Part shown: positions 20,535 to 33,569 of the stretch, piece by piece | How positions within the stretch are numbered: position 1 is the stretch's first letter | Layout: each line of letters starts with the position of its first letter | Origin: Picocystis sp. L7 | Taxonomy: Eukaryota; Chlorophyta; Picocystophyceae; Picocystales; Picocystaceae | NCBI GenBank assembly: GCA_020975725.1 | Contig: QXJR01000006.1 | Location: 186,001 to 250,000 of the forward strand | Direction: 5' to 3' | Length of the DNA: 64,000 nt | The notes under the pieces: generated by a model | What the model saw: the letters and a program-made list of their open reading frames with translations, nothing else | What the model was told of the DNA's origin: nothing | The model's database searches: none | Translations under genes and position numbers: made by a program

Positions 20535-21900
20535 TTAATGCTGCCAATGTCCGGTTTCGCTCTGTGTGCAGGCTACTTCAACTTGTCTGCATCTGGCTGT
20601 GATGTTGACGACGCCACTCTGTCCTGAGTGATGTTTGTTTTCTGCTTTCAAGTAGAAGTAAATGGCTGCTCTCTGCTTCACCTTCGCCTCGATCAGCACC
20701 CAGCCGCCAGTAGCAGGAATAAAGACAATCAGATACGCAGAAATGGGTGGAAGATGCACTACTGCACAGAAAACAGCGTAGCCAGATTCAGAAGACGTAG
20801 AATCTGTTCGGTGCTGCCGCAAACGCAAGAGGTGTGAGCCGTGGCCGGTTACTGTTGCCCTTCATGCAGTGTTTTCCTGTGACAACAAGCACAAATTTCA
20901 GCCTCAACGAGGCTGCTGCACCATTTTCCTGCAATCGGCAGATTCCTGTACACGAGCAGAGGACGTATTTTCCTCTTTTTGAATGAGCGTACGGTAAAGA
21001 AAACGATTGTGCAGCATATGGGGTGGCATGTCAAATGTCGCACCTTACTTCCACCACGACACACATGTTTGCAATCAACTTCTCCTGGTACATGCATGGT
21101 ACTTTGCTGGAGAGCCCATCATCCCATCCGCTGTGATGATCGGAAGTCTGCACTCTGTTGATGTCAAGTGGTTCGCAACGGTAGATTCGCAAGTCCCGCT
21201 TTTTTGCCTGAGCAACAGGTAAGCTGTGTGCGCAAGCTTCACCGGTTTTTGGAGTTCTTGCAGCCCAAGGCGAACTGCCTTGAAATTTAAAATGGAACGC
21301 GCAAGTATCGTTGACGCACCGTCAGGGAATTCACAATGGAGCAGTGCATGCTCAAAGGTGTCGGTAACCTCACGAGGGGTGGGAACCATATGTTTGGCCA
21401 TGTTCCAACGTCACCACAAATTGGAAATTCAGAAATATTTGAACTTCCGTCTGTGCAGAAGCTGCAGCATACCTGCACAAATGGCATGCTCTTTGGTGCC
21501 TACATTGAGAGTGATGCCATTTCGGATGCTTGCTCTGCTAATCGTGATTGTTTCAGAAATCTCGGTTGAGTGCACATAGCATGCATGAGGTTGGGCACAC
21601 AATCAATGCACGACGTTGATACTTACACGCCCCCCTTTGGTCCAAGGGAGGACTGGCGACAGGTGTGTCAATCTTGTTTTCTTCGATGCATCCCACATGG
21701 GATCACCCTTACATGCATGTCTCGTGGAATTTTAGGAGCCAAATACATGATATCCACTTACTTTTCGAGCCACGTGGATGGGTGTAGAAGCTTTGACGAT
21801 GGTGAAGTTAAAACCAAACAGGGTGTGCGACACCGGTGGTGCTGTTTTCAATTCTCATCTTCGAATAATTTTGTGACCTAGATGCAGAAGACAAGCGTCG
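20535..21900 (-). other. possible intron-dense gene, product not recognised
   Basis: Several short coding-like blocks on the minus strand are bounded by splice consensus. One (about 21835-21770) ends before a GTAAGT donor and reads 'HTLFGFNFTIVKASTPIHV'. Another (about 21457-21381) reads 'VQIFLNFQFVVTLEHGQTYG'. The best is 21207-21049, exactly 53 codons between a CAG acceptor and a GTAAGG donor ('KKRDLRIYRCEPLDINR'). A last block (20762-20535) has a hydrophobic stretch 'ISAYLIVFIPATGGWVLI' and a stop. Exon order and phases are not all consistent, and one implied intron would be only 35 nt. I cannot name a family. The plus strand also stays open over parts of this region, so the coding strand is not certain. 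Confidence 0.3.
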
Positions 21901-24060
21901 CCTCAAAAGCCTAGTCTTAAAAGTGCAGTTTGCGGGTATTGATCCGTTGCACTCCAACCATTAGCTCTCTTGCCATTGCCAAGAGTGTACTCACTAATTG
22001 TAATAACACGAACAGTCGATTTCGTCTCGATATGGTAGCAAATAGGTAACAGAGCGTTTATGCACACCAAATTGAACAGGTGACAGAAAGGGCAATTCGT
22101 AGGAAACCGACCACTTCTTCCAGAATAACTGCCTGCACCGCCGGTGTGGATACTGCCGAAGATCTGGTCCCACGTACGGTGATTACCGGTGGACTGTGAA
22201 TTGAACTGGTGACGGTTCCAGATGAGGACGGCAAGCCAGATCATGTCCTCGAACACATAGCCTCTTCCTGGCGGTTGACGTCATCTGTGAGGTGTGACAT
22301 TTCCAACTAGTCATCTTCTGCGGTACATGGTACGTCTAGTTGCCGATGCTCATCGTGAAGCACTTCCAAGTGCAATCCACAAGAACGAATCCAACAACCA
22401 ACGAAAACCTCAAACTAAAATGCGCCGCATCGCACATCCCATCGGTGACGATGTAAACCATGTGGTAGTAAAGATTAACTAATGAAAATAGAGTAGCAAG
22501 AACGAAAAAGAAGTCGCATGAATGCATGTGTAATTGCAGATGGAGTGAAATTCTATTGATTAACATAAACGAAGTCACCTATCCGGAAAGGCAGATGAAA
22601 ATCCTACTCATCAAAGACGGAAACTGAGACAGTCTTACGAACAAGATTACTGATAATTCAAAAGAGGCCCTTTTTGTCGTGTGCTTGTGCATCGCTGATA
22701 AAGTTAGAACATTTTGTTCATGCACTTTCTACGCATGGTATCTGAAACATGATCAGTAACATCGTTACTGTTCACATTCCCACACGGTGCTCGCATCTAT
22801 TTAAGGCGCAAACAGAAATTGCTAGAGCAGAAATGTCATTGAAATCCATTCACACACGTTGAAAACGTATTTCAGCTGCTCGCATACAATAGATAAATCA
22901 ACGATGGATGCCGATCTCATCAACGTGATCCGGTCAGTTTTGCAAGTGGTATGTTCAAAAAAGAGGAAATATCGAGCAACAGGGGCTAACGAAACATGTT
23001 GAGGCTTCAGTGCCTATTGCTTCAGGCAGAGGAGTTCACATACTAGAGCAGAGCTAGTCTAAGGATCAGTGGCATTTGCAACTCTTTTCCATCGTTGAAT
23101 TGTAAAAGCTATCCACTTCTGCGAAAGTTCCTATACATGTGAGAATTAGTGGAAGTGGATTAAAAGTACTCCACCTTTCTAGAAACAATCCAAGTATGGC
23201 ACAGAGCAGAAGAGAAAGTGACATTGAGAATTATAACCTTAGATGATGGAAAACAAGACATCTAGATTGATTAGGAATAGCAAAAGAATTGAAATCCTTC
23301 ATACTGGTCCACAGCATGCTTCATTATTGACTCTCCGCAAAATTTGACATAACGATTGAGCATGTTGGAAATAGGATATTGGTGCATTCTTGACGATTCA
23401 AAAGCGTTTTCTCTACTCAACCAATGCAAACGCAGGACGTGCTCTTGGTACCTTACCTAAACGTAACCTTTGCTTACTTAAGCTCATTGCAAGTGATTGC
23501 GACCGTAAATTTGCAAGTGCATGAATTGATTGTCAAAAGGTAGTAGAAAATGATTATGCGTGGTAGAGTTAAACGATCCATACAATGTCGAGCGTGAGGC
23601 TGCTCGGTGTCTCGTCGATGGACAGTCCCAGAAAATCGATTGAATAGGTCAGAACAGATGAAAAGCTGGATACAATGTTCTTTTTATCTATCATCCGCAG
23701 ATAAATAGGACAAATTGTGAAACCTAATATTGAGCAACCTAGTTAGTATCAGATGTCACCAAACTTAGGTACAATTGAAACGCACAAGAAAGGAATTCCT
23801 TCGTTCGGATGGGACTTAGCACGTAATATTCACTAGAAAGACCAAGAAAAACATATTCTATGTTTTATGCAACATATAGCTACAGCTATGAGTCCCTAAT
23901 CAAGTGTATCGCAATCGTAAGTGGAAAATGATCAAAACGGATACACACTGCCGAAAGTAGCTAGAAATATTGCGTGCACAAATGCGGCTTACCGATTGTA
24001 TCATTTTCCTGCAGTTTCAATTAGAAGCTTTTTCAATGTTGGTCAGCACATATCAAGACT
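21901..24060. other. AT-rich intergenic region with an old dispersed repeat
   Basis: No gene recognised. Two blocks, about 22150-22235 and 22320-22450, are clearly similar to blocks at about 36070-36150 and 37000-37110 (see the dispersed-repeat entries). The rest, 22500-24060, is AT-rich and featureless. Confidence 0.55.
22150..22450. repeat. dispersed repeat, copy 1 (unclassified, decayed)
   Basis: Shares two colinear blocks with 36070-37110. The first holds CTGGTCCCA, GGTGATT and TGGTGAC..TTCCAG. The second holds TTGCCGATG and TTCCAAGTGCAA followed by an AA-rich tail and CATC(G). Spacing between the blocks differs (about 90 bp here, about 850 bp there), so an insertion or deletion separates the copies. 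The start of the second copy merges with a copia-like LTR beginning, suggesting a relative of that family. Confidence 0.5.
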
Positions 24061-24065
24061 ATAGA

Positions 24066-24359
24066 TGTTGAGGCTGCTCAAGCCCTGGTCCCTGGGAGGT
24101 CGAATCCCTTAGGGACCACGACCGAGTTTCGGTCGAGTACCTTCGAGGAGTATGGGGCCCCTGTGGGTCCTCGAAGGGCGATGCCCATTCCTGCAGTGTT
24201 CGATACCGACGAGGAGGGATCCCGGTTACTGAGAGGTCCTCTGCGGTCGATGAAGCCGCCATTGAGTGGGGATACTCACCACTCATTCTTGCATGTAATA
24301 CACAACTACGAAGGTGGCAACCCACGAACGTATCCAAAGTCAACACCCTGCTTCTTACA
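24066..24359 (+). repeat. copia copy A, left LTR
   Basis: 294 bp. It belongs to the same LTR subtype as the solo LTR at 34441, sharing the GTTCGATACC and GAGTGGGGAT variants, and differs from the three other full LTRs of the pair. It contains a stable hairpin (CCTTCGAGGA / TCCTCGAAGG). Confidence 0.93.
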
Positions 24360-27300
24360 TGGTATCGGAGCCCGTTTGAAGCAGAAGAAAACAGAAAACA
24401 AACTGAAAAACTAAACAGAAAGAAAACGCAAAAAAAAAAAAAAAAAAGAGAACAGAGAAAAACAAAAACAAAATGGAAGGAGTGAACTTCGAGAAACTGA
24501 ACTCCGAAAACTTCCCGATATGGAAACATCGGATGAAAGCTTTGCTGGTCACCAAGGGAGTTGGAGAAGCCATCTTAAACAAAGACAGTGAACACTCTGA
24601 AAAGGCATTGGCACTCATGTGCTTGTGTGTGAGCAATGAGTATGTGGATTTGGTGGCGAACTCTGAATCTGCGCAGCATGCGTGGACGATGCTCGAGGAC
24701 ATGCATGCGGGACAAACCGCCGCACGCCGTCTCACCCTGCGCAAGGAGTTAACAGGACTTACCAAGAAACCGGAGGAAAGCATGATGAGCTTCATCATGC
24801 GTGGAAAGCAGATCTGCACCAACCTGCGCGCGATCGATGGGTCGGTGACCGACATCCATCTGATCGATGCGATCCTATCTGGCCTGCCGGAGGAATATGC
24901 CAACAAGGTAGAGATGCTGACTACCTTGGGAGAGACAGACATGCTCAAAATTCAGAATCAGCTTCTCCAGGCAGAAAGTGCCATCACCGTGCGAGAGACA
25001 TCTAGAGGCCAGGTTGCTTTCGCTACACAGAACCGACGCCCGAAGTTTACCTGCAGCTATTGTGGCAGAAGTGGACATGGCCGTGAAAAATGCTGGTACC
25101 TGAACGGATTGCCTCCACATCTGCAGAAACAACCCAGAAACGATAGGGAGACGGATGAAAAGGTTGCACTGGTCTCTTACGCTTTGGAATGTGGAAATGC
25201 AAACTGTTTGGAAAATATCTGGATCGTGGACAGCGGCGCCACCGCTCATGTTTGCGCTCAACCAGAGATGTTTACATCTATGACACAAGAAGCATCGCCG
25301 CAATCGATCTTGGTTGGAAATGGAGAAGTAGTGCACGCCAAGCAATCTGGAACCGTTGCTCTTGCTGAAAACGTGGAATTGCAGAAGGTGCTGTTTTGCC
25401 CGGAACTACGGGTGAACTTAATCTCGGTTCCAAAACTGATGGAACGTGGATGCAACGTGTACTTTGAAAATGGGGAATGTGCGATTTGGAAAGGAAAGCA
25501 GAAAGTCCTCAGTGCGGTGCAGAAAAATGGTCTTTACGTGATCTGTGGAAAAATGGAAAACGTTTTCTCAGCCATGGAGTGGCACAGAAAATTGGCTCAT
25601 TTTGGCCAGATGGAAAAGCTGCACGACACCGTGGTAGGTGTACCAGACAATCTAAAGTGGACCAAAATCAGTTGTGAAACGTGCATCCAAGCCAAACAAG
25701 CCAGATCTGCTATTCCCAAAGGAAATGAAGAAAATCAAGCAAATGTCGGAGAATTGTTGCATATGGATTTGATGGGACCCATCACGCCTGCTGGAAAGAA
25801 CGGAGAAAAATACATTGTCAGCATTCTGGACGAGAAAAGCAAACTGGGGGTTGCAAAACCTATTTGCAACAAATCACAAGCAGCAGCTGTCATTAAAACG
25901 GTGATTCGGCTGATGGAGAAGCAAACTGGAAATGCTGTGAAGTTTGTGCGTTCGGATCGTGGAACCGAATTTCTCAATGCAGAGTTACAAAACTTTCTGC
26001 AAGAAAACGGCATCCAGCAACAGACGAGTGCACCATACACTCCACAACAAAATGGAAACGCAGAACGATATAACAGGACGATTCTGGAAAAAGTGCGCGC
26101 AGTGCTCTTGGATGGTGGTCTGGACAAACGTTTTTAGAACTTTGCCGTGGAATATTGTGCTCTTGTCAGAAACCGTGTTCCTTGCAAACCTCATGGCCGT
26201 ACACCCTACGAAGCAGTTTTTGGTCACAAACCGGATGTTTCCAATATGCACATATTTGGTGAAACTTGTTATGTGCTGAAGAATCCAACTGAGACCACTG
26301 GAAAGCTGGATGCAAAAAGTAAGCCAGGTCATTTCGTTGGATTCGAGCCTGGAACAAAAGACACGTACCGTATTTGGTGTGGTGAAAAATTGGTACTGTC
26401 CAGAAACGTCACTTTTCTTGGTGTGGCAGAGAAACCTACAACATCGCCAGATGACACTCAGGAAGACATAACGCCTATGCCTACCGCGTCAGAAACATTG
26501 GAAACTGTTTCGTTGGGGGAGAGGCAGAACAGTACAATTGAAAATGTGGAATTACCAGAGCACGAAACAACCGAGGGAATGGAAAATTCAGAAAATATCA
26601 GCAATACCGCTGCTGAAGAAAGGCGCTACCCACTTCGTGAACGTCGTCCACCACCGCCATATTGGACTGCAAATGTTTGCTTGACCGATCCTTTGACTTT
26701 GGAAGAGGCTTTAGGTAGCCCCCAGCACGATGATTGGAAACTGGCCTTGCAGGAAGAAGTATCCAGTTTGAGCGAGCAGGATGTTTTTGATGTGGTGGAC
26801 CGAACGCCTCAGATGAAGACTCTGCCTTGCAAGTGGGTCTTCAAGGTGAAGTACGACCAAGATGGGAACATCCAACGCTTCAAGGCTCGTCTGGTTGCCA
26901 AAGGATTCAAACAGGTGGCTGGAATTGATTTTGGTGAAACGTTTGCACCGGTGGCAAAACAAAGCACTTTGCGTTTGTTGTGGACCTTGGCTGCTAAACG
27001 AGACTGGGAAGTCGAAAACATTGACATCAAAACGGCTTTCCTCAACGGTGATCTCGACGAAGAAATCTACATGGATATGCCACCTGGTTTTCAACTGGAT
27101 GGCAAAGTTTGGAAATTGAAAAAGACCCTGTATGGTCTTAAACAAGCCCCACGTGCGTGGCACATCAAACTCACGGATGTTTTGGAAAAGCTTGGATTCA
27201 GATGCTCAACTGCAGATCCGGGCTTATACGTGGGTGAAGACATGCTGCTGATGGTCTACGTGGATGACCTGTTGCTTTGTGGAAATGGCAGATCAAAAGT

Positions 27301-28222
27301 GGAAAATGTCAAGCAATCCTTGCTGACCACCTTTGAAGGCAGAGACCTCGGGCCCACGGATCACTTTCTGGGAATTAAAATGGAACGTGATCGAACTGGA
27401 AAAACGGTTTTCCTCAGTCAAGAGACCTACGTGAACAACGTGCTGGAAAGGTTCAGAATGGCAGATTGCTACAGTGTCTCTACGCCATTGGAACCTGGAA
27501 CAAAATGGACCTCAGATGCATCAGCGACAGAATCCAACTTTCCATACCAGGAATTGGTTGGGTGCCTGATGTACTTGGCAGTGTCCACAAGACCAGACAT
27601 AGCTTATGTGACCAATCGTCTGGCCCGCTATGTCTCTGCACCAACTAGCAATCACGTGGCCGTGGCCAAGAGGGTCCTGAAATATCTGCATGGCACAAAG
27701 GCAGTTGGTATCTTGCTGGGTGACAGCTCCCCAAGTTTGCTGGAAGGCTAATGTGATGCCAATTACGGAGGCTGTGAAGAAACCAGACGTAGCACAACTG
27801 GCTACGTGTTCACTTTGCATGGCAGTTTGGTTTCCTGGCAGACAAAATTGCAGAAAACAGTTGCCGTGTCCACGACGGAGGCCGAGTATATGGCTGCTGC
27901 CTCTGCAGCAAAAGAAGCGTTGTACCTGAGAAAGGTGTTGAATGATATTGGATTTGGGGCCCAATGTATCACCATTCATTGTGACAATCAAGGTGCTGTG
28001 AATTTGACGAAGAACGCGCTGACCGTGTCCCGTACGAAACACGTCGATATCGCACATCATTTTGTGCGGAACCGCGTGAGTCGAGGAGAGCTGAAATTCC
28101 AGTACATCAGCACAAATGACCAGCTGGCAGATTTCCTGACCAAGGCCCTGGGGCCCACCAAGTTGCAAGCTGCATTGAAGACATTGGGCTTGTTGGAATA
28201 CCAGGCCATGAGCAGGGGAGAG

Positions 28223-28518
28223 TGTTGAGGCTGCTCAAGCCCTGGTCCCTGGGAGGTCGAATCCCTTAGGGACCACGACCGAGTTTCGGTCGAGTACCTT
28301 CGAGGAGTATGGGGCCCCCCTGGGGGTCCTCGAAGGGCGATGCCCATTCCTGCAGTGAACGAGACCGACGAGGAGGGATCCCGGTTACTGAGAGGTCCTC
28401 TGCGGTCGATGAAGCCGCCATTGCGTAGGGATACTCACCACTCATTCTTGCATGTAATACACAACTACGAAGGTGGCAACCCACGAACGTATCCAAAGTC
28501 AACACCCTGCTTCTTACA
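28223..28518 (+). repeat. copia copy A, right LTR
   Basis: 296 bp. Nearly identical to the inner LTR of copy B (29116-29411), with the GAACGAGACC and GCGTAGGGAT variants. Confidence 0.93.
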
Positions 28519-29115
28519 CATTCAGACAGTGGGTATATCTTCGCCCAGCTTTGGAACAGCCCGATACATTTGACGATTCGGAATTGTTCCCATTTTCACA
28601 TTTAAAGCTTTCACACAACATCGAGAATTTGCTGCAAGTGGGCGACTCTGATATGTATTCTACTATTCTTATTGAAGTTGTACTTCATTGACTTAGTTGC
28701 ATCTTTTCCTCGAATTGTAAATTTCCATCTGTTAATACAACAAATGTCAAGTTGTAACAGATCTAGAATTCCAATTTACAGTAGCTTACACTCTTCAAAT
28801 GACAGCTTCAATTACTATTACGAAGTGTGCTTCCACTTGACATCATTGGCGATCCAATTCCTTTAAACTCCGAATAAAACAAGCTACATCAAACATATTT
28901 CTCGTGGAACATGTATGTCTCTTATTTTCATTTGTTCAGAAGATAAACGGATGTAAATTTCGACATTAAGCTATTTTGGAGCGTTGCAGAGAATCAGAAG
29001 GACCAACCAAAACTTCGTCTGCGCTTCAATCACTGATACTGAAGAACAATTGTAAAATATTGAAGCTTTTTATCGCCTCGAATTATATTTGCGCTATGGA
29101 AATCAAGTTCTCTAT
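28519..29115. other. 597-bp spacer between the two copia copies, apparently inverted
   Basis: AT-rich sequence with no gene. It begins CATTC and ends TCTAT. Each end matches, as reverse complement, the far flank of the opposite element: GAATG at 33565-33569 and ATAGA at 24061-24065. Confidence 0.8.
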
Positions 29116-29411
29116 TGTAAGAAGCAGGGTGTTGACTTTGGATACGTTCGTGGGTTGCCACCTTCGTAGTTGTGTATTACATGCAAGAATGAGTGGTGAG
29201 TATCCCTACGCAATGGCGGCTTCATCGACCGCAGAGGACCTCTCAGTAACCGGGATCCCTCCTCGTCGGTCTCGTTCACTGCAGGAATGGGCATCGCCCT
29301 TCGAGGACCCCCAGGGGGGCCCCATACTCCTCGAAGGTACTCGACCGAAACTCGGTCGTGGTCCCTAAGGGATTCGACCTCCCAGGGACCAGGGCTTGAG
29401 CAGCCTCAACA
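29116..29411 (-). repeat. copia copy B, 3' LTR
   Basis: 296 bp, TG...CA ended. Matches the right LTR of copy A. Confidence 0.93.
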
Positions 29412-32400
29412 CTCTCCCCTGCTCATGGCCTGGTATTCCAACAAGCCCAATGTCTTCAATGCAGCTTGCAACTTGGTGGGCCCCAGGGCCTTGGTCAGGA
29501 AATCTGCCAGCTGATCATTTGTGCTGTTGTACTGGAATTTCAGCTCTCCCCGACTCACGCGGTTCCGCACAAAATGATGTGCGATGTCGACGTGTTTCGT
29601 ACGGGACACCGTCAGCGCGTTCTTCGTCAAGTTCACAGCACCTTGATTGTCACAATGAATGGTGATGCATTGGGCCCCAAATCCAATATCATTCAACACC
29701 TTTCTCAGGTACAACGCTTCTTTTGCTGCAGAAGCAGCAGCCATATACTCGGCCTCCGTCGTGGACACGGCAACTGTTTTCTGCAATTTTGTCTGCCAGG
29801 AAACCAAACTGCCGTGCAAAGTGAACACGTAGCCAGTTGTGCTACGTCTGGTTTCTTCACAGCCTCCGTAATTGGCATCACAATAGCCTTCCAGCAAACT
29901 TGGGGAGCTGTCACCCAGCAAGATACCAACTGCCTTTGTGCCATGCAGATATTTCAGGACCCTCTTGGCCACGGCCACGTGATTGCTAGTTGGTGCAGAG
30001 ACATAGCGGGCCAGACGATTGGTCACATAAGCTATGTCTGGTCTTGTGGACACTGCCAAGTACATCAGGCACCCAACCAATTCCTGGTATGGAAAGTTGG
30101 ATTCTGTCGCTGATGCATCTGAGGTCCATTTTGTTCCAGGTTCCAATGGCGTAGAGACACTGTAGCAATCTGCCATTCTGAACCTTTCCAGCACGTTGTT
30201 CACGTAGGTCTCTTGACTGAGGAAAACCGTTTTTCCAGTTCGATCACGTTCCATTTTAATTCCCAGAAAGTGATCCGTGGGCCCGAGGTCTCTGCCTTCA
30301 AAGGTGGTCAGCAAGGATTGCTTGACATTTTCCACTTTTGATCTGCCATTTCCACAAAGCAACAGGTCATCCACGTAGACCATCAGCAGCATGTCTTCAC
30401 CCACGTATAAGCCCGGATCTGCAGTTGAGCATCTGAATCCAAGCTTTTCCAAAACATCCGTGAGTTTGATGTGCCACGCACGTGGGGCTTGTTTAAGACC
30501 ATACAGGGTCTTTTTCAATTTCCAAACTTTGCCATCCAGTTGAAAACCAGGTGGCATATCCATGTAGATTTCTTCGTCGAGATCACCGTTGAGGAAAGCC
30601 GTTTTGATGTCAATGTTTTCGACTTCCCAGTCTCGTTTAGCAGCCAAGGTCCACAACAAACGCAAAGTGCTTTGTTTTGCCACCGGTGCAAACGTTTCAC
30701 CAAAATCAATTCCAGCCACCTGTTTGAATCCTTTGGCAACCAGACGAGCCTTGAAGCGTTGGATGTTCCCATCTTGGTCGTACTTCACCTTGAAGACCCA
30801 CTTGCAAGGCAGAGTCTTCATCTGAGGCGTTCGGTCCACCACATCAAAAACATCCTGCTCGCTCAAACTGGATACTTCTTCCTGCAAGGCCAGTTTCCAA
30901 TCATCGTGCTGGGGGCTACCTAAAGCCTCTTCCAAAGTCAAAGGATCGGTCAAGCAAACATTTGCAGTCCAATATGGCGGTGGTGGACGACGTTCACGAA
31001 GTGGGTAGCGCCTTTCTTCAGCAGCGGTATTGCTGATATTTTCTGAATTTTCCATTCCCTCGGTTGTTTCGTGCTCTGGTAATTCCACATTTTCAATTGT
31101 ACTGTTCTGCCTCTCCCCCAACGAAACAGTTTCCAATGTTTCTGACGCGGTAGGCATAGGCGTTATGTCTTCCTGAGTGTCATCTGGCGATGTTGTAGGT
31201 TTCTCTGCCACACCAAGAAAAGTGACGTTTCTGGACAGTACCAATTTTTCACCACACCAAATACGGTACGTGTCTTTTGTTCCAGGCTCGAATCCAACGA
31301 AATGACCTGGCTTACTTTTTGCATCCAGCTTTCCAGTGGTCTCAGTTGGATTCTTCAGCACATAACAAGTTTCACCAAATATGTGCATATTGGAAACATC
31401 CGGTTTGTGACCAAAAACTGCTTCGTAGGGTGTACGGCCATGAGGTTTGCAAGGAACACGGTTTCTGACAAGAGCACAATATTCCACGGCAAAGTTCTAA
31501 AAACGTTTGTCCAGACCACCATCCAAGAGCACTGCGCGCACTTTTTCCAGAATCGTCCTGTTATATCGTTCTGCGTTTCCATTTTGTTGTGGAGTGTATG
31601 GTGCACTCGTCTGTTGCTGGATGCCGTTTTCTTGCAGAAAGTTTTGTAACTCTGCATTGAGAAATTCGGTTCCACGATCCGAACGCACAAACTTCACAGC
31701 ATTTCCAGTTTGCTTCTCCATCAGCCGAATCACCGTTTTAATGACAGCTGCTGCTTGTGATTTGTTGCAAATAGGTTTTGCAACCCCCAGTTTGCTTTTC
31801 TCGTCCAGAATGCTGACAATGTATTTTTCTCCGTTCTTTCCAGCAGGCGTGATGGGTCCCATCAAATCCATATGCAACAATTCTCCGACATTTGCTTGAT
31901 TTTCTTCATTTCCTTTGGGAATAGCAGATCTGGCTTGTTTGGCTTGGATGCACGTTTCACAACTGATTTTGGTCCACTTTAGATTGTCTGGTACACCTAC
32001 CACGGTGTCGTGCAGCTTTTCCATCTGGCCAAAATGAGCCAATTTTCTGTGCCACTCCATGGCTGAGAAAACGTTTTCCATTTTTCCACAGATCACGTAA
32101 AGACCATTTTTCTGCACCGCACTGAGGACTTTCTGCTTTCCTTTCCAAATCGCACATTCCCCATTTTCAAAGTACACGTTGCATCCACGTTCCATCAGTT
32201 TTGGAACCGAGATTAAGTTCACCCGTAACTCCGGACAAAACAGCACCTTCTGCAATTCCACGTTTTCAGCAAGAGCAACGGTTCCAGATTGCTTAGCGTG
32301 CACTACTTCTCCATTTCCAACCAAGATCGATTGCGGCGATGCTTCTTGTGTCATAGATGTAAACATCTCTGGTTGAGCGCAAACATGAGCGGTGGCGCCG

Positions 32401-33267
32401 CTGTCCACGATCCAGATATTTTCCAAACAGTTTGCATTTCCACATTCCAAAGCGTAAGAGACCAGTGCAACCTTTTCATCCGTCTCCCTATCGTTTCTGG
32501 GTTGTTTCTGCAGATGTGGAGGCAATCCGTTCAGGTACCAGCATTTTTCACGGCCATGTCCACTTCTGCCACAATAGCTGCAGGTAAACTTCGGGCGTCG
32601 GTTCTGTGTAGCGAAAGCAACCTGGCCTCTAGATGTCTCTCGCACGGTGATGGCACTTTCTGCCTGGAGAAGCTGATTCTGAATTTTGAGCATGTCTGTC
32701 TCTCCCAAGGTAGTCAGCATCTCTACCTTGTTGGCATATTCCTCCGGCAGGCCAGATAGGATCGCATCGATCAGATGGATGTCGGTCACCGACCCATCGA
32801 TCGCGCGCAGGTTGGTGCAGATCTGCTTTCCACGCATGATGAAGCTCATCATGCTTTCCTCCGGTTTCTTGGTAAGTCCTGTTAACTCCTTGCGCAGGGT
32901 GAGACGGCGTGCGGCGGTTTGTCCCGCATGCATGTCCTCGAGCATCGTCCACGCATGCTGCGCAGATTCAGAGTTCGCCACCAAATCCACATACTCATTG
33001 CTCACACACAAGCACATGAGTGCCAATGCCTTTTCAGAGTGTTCACTGTCTTTGTTTAAGATGGCTTCTCCAACTCCCTTGGTGACCAGCAAAGCTTTCA
33101 TCCGATGTTTCCATATCGGGAAGTTTTCGGAGTTCAGTTTTTCGAAGTTCACTCCTTCCATTTTGTTTTTGCTTTTCTCTGTTTTCCTTTTTTTTTGCGT
33201 TTTCTTTCTGTTTAGTTTTTCAGTTTTTTTTCTTTTTTGCTTCTGCTTCAAACGGGCTCCGATACCA

Positions 33268-33564
33268 TGTAAGAAGCAGGGTGTTGACTTTGGATACGTT
33301 CGTGGGTTGCCACCTTCGTAGTTGTGTATTACATGCAAGAATGAGTGGTGAGTATCCCTACGCAATGGCGGCTTCATCGACCGCAGAGGACCTCTCAGTA
33401 AACCGGGATCGGTCCTCGTCGGTCTCGTTCACTGCAGGATTGGGCATCGCCCTTCGAGGACCCCCAGGGGGGCCCCATACTCCTCGAAGGTACTCGACCG
33501 AAACTCGGTCGTGGTCCCTAAGGGATTCGACCTCCCAGGGACCAGGGCTTGAGCAGCCTCAACA
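33268..33564 (-). repeat. copia copy B, 5' LTR
   Basis: 297 bp, differing from its partner at about four positions. Confidence 0.93.
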
Positions 33565-33569
33565 GAATG

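Larger units (their letters stand above)
24066..28518 (+). mobile_element. Ty1/copia LTR retrotransposon, copy A
   Basis: About 4.45 kb, with LTRs at 24066-24359 and 28223-28518 (TGTTGAGG...TTCTTACA). The primer-binding site TGGTATCGGAGC directly follows the left LTR, matching the plant-type initiator-Met tRNA site. Coding parts in copia order: gag with a CCHC knuckle (CSYCGRSGHGREKC), protease (DSGAT), integrase, reverse transcriptase (YVDD) and RNase H. The element looks recent but broken, with about two breaks. Its internal sequence is nearly identical to copy B. The two LTRs differ at roughly five bases plus a small length difference. Left flank ATAGA and right flank CATTC do not match each other (see findings). 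Confidence 0.95.
29116..33564 (-). mobile_element. Ty1/copia LTR retrotransposon, copy B (inverted)
   Basis: About 4.45 kb on the minus strand, with LTRs at 33268-33564 (5') and 29116-29411 (3'). The same primer-binding site follows the 5' LTR (33267-33256). It has the same gag-protease-integrase-reverse transcriptase-RNase H order and near-identical sequence to copy A. It looks close to whole, with about one break. The LTRs differ at about four positions, so it is young. In its own orientation it is flanked by CATTC (5') and ATAGA (3'). Confidence 0.95.

Noticed and set aside
21007-21222. Plus-strand exon-like frame with a GTAAGC donor
   Set aside because: It overlaps the better minus-strand blocks, and its continuation after the implied 47-nt intron is not protein-like. 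Left unresolved under the low-confidence minus-strand entry.
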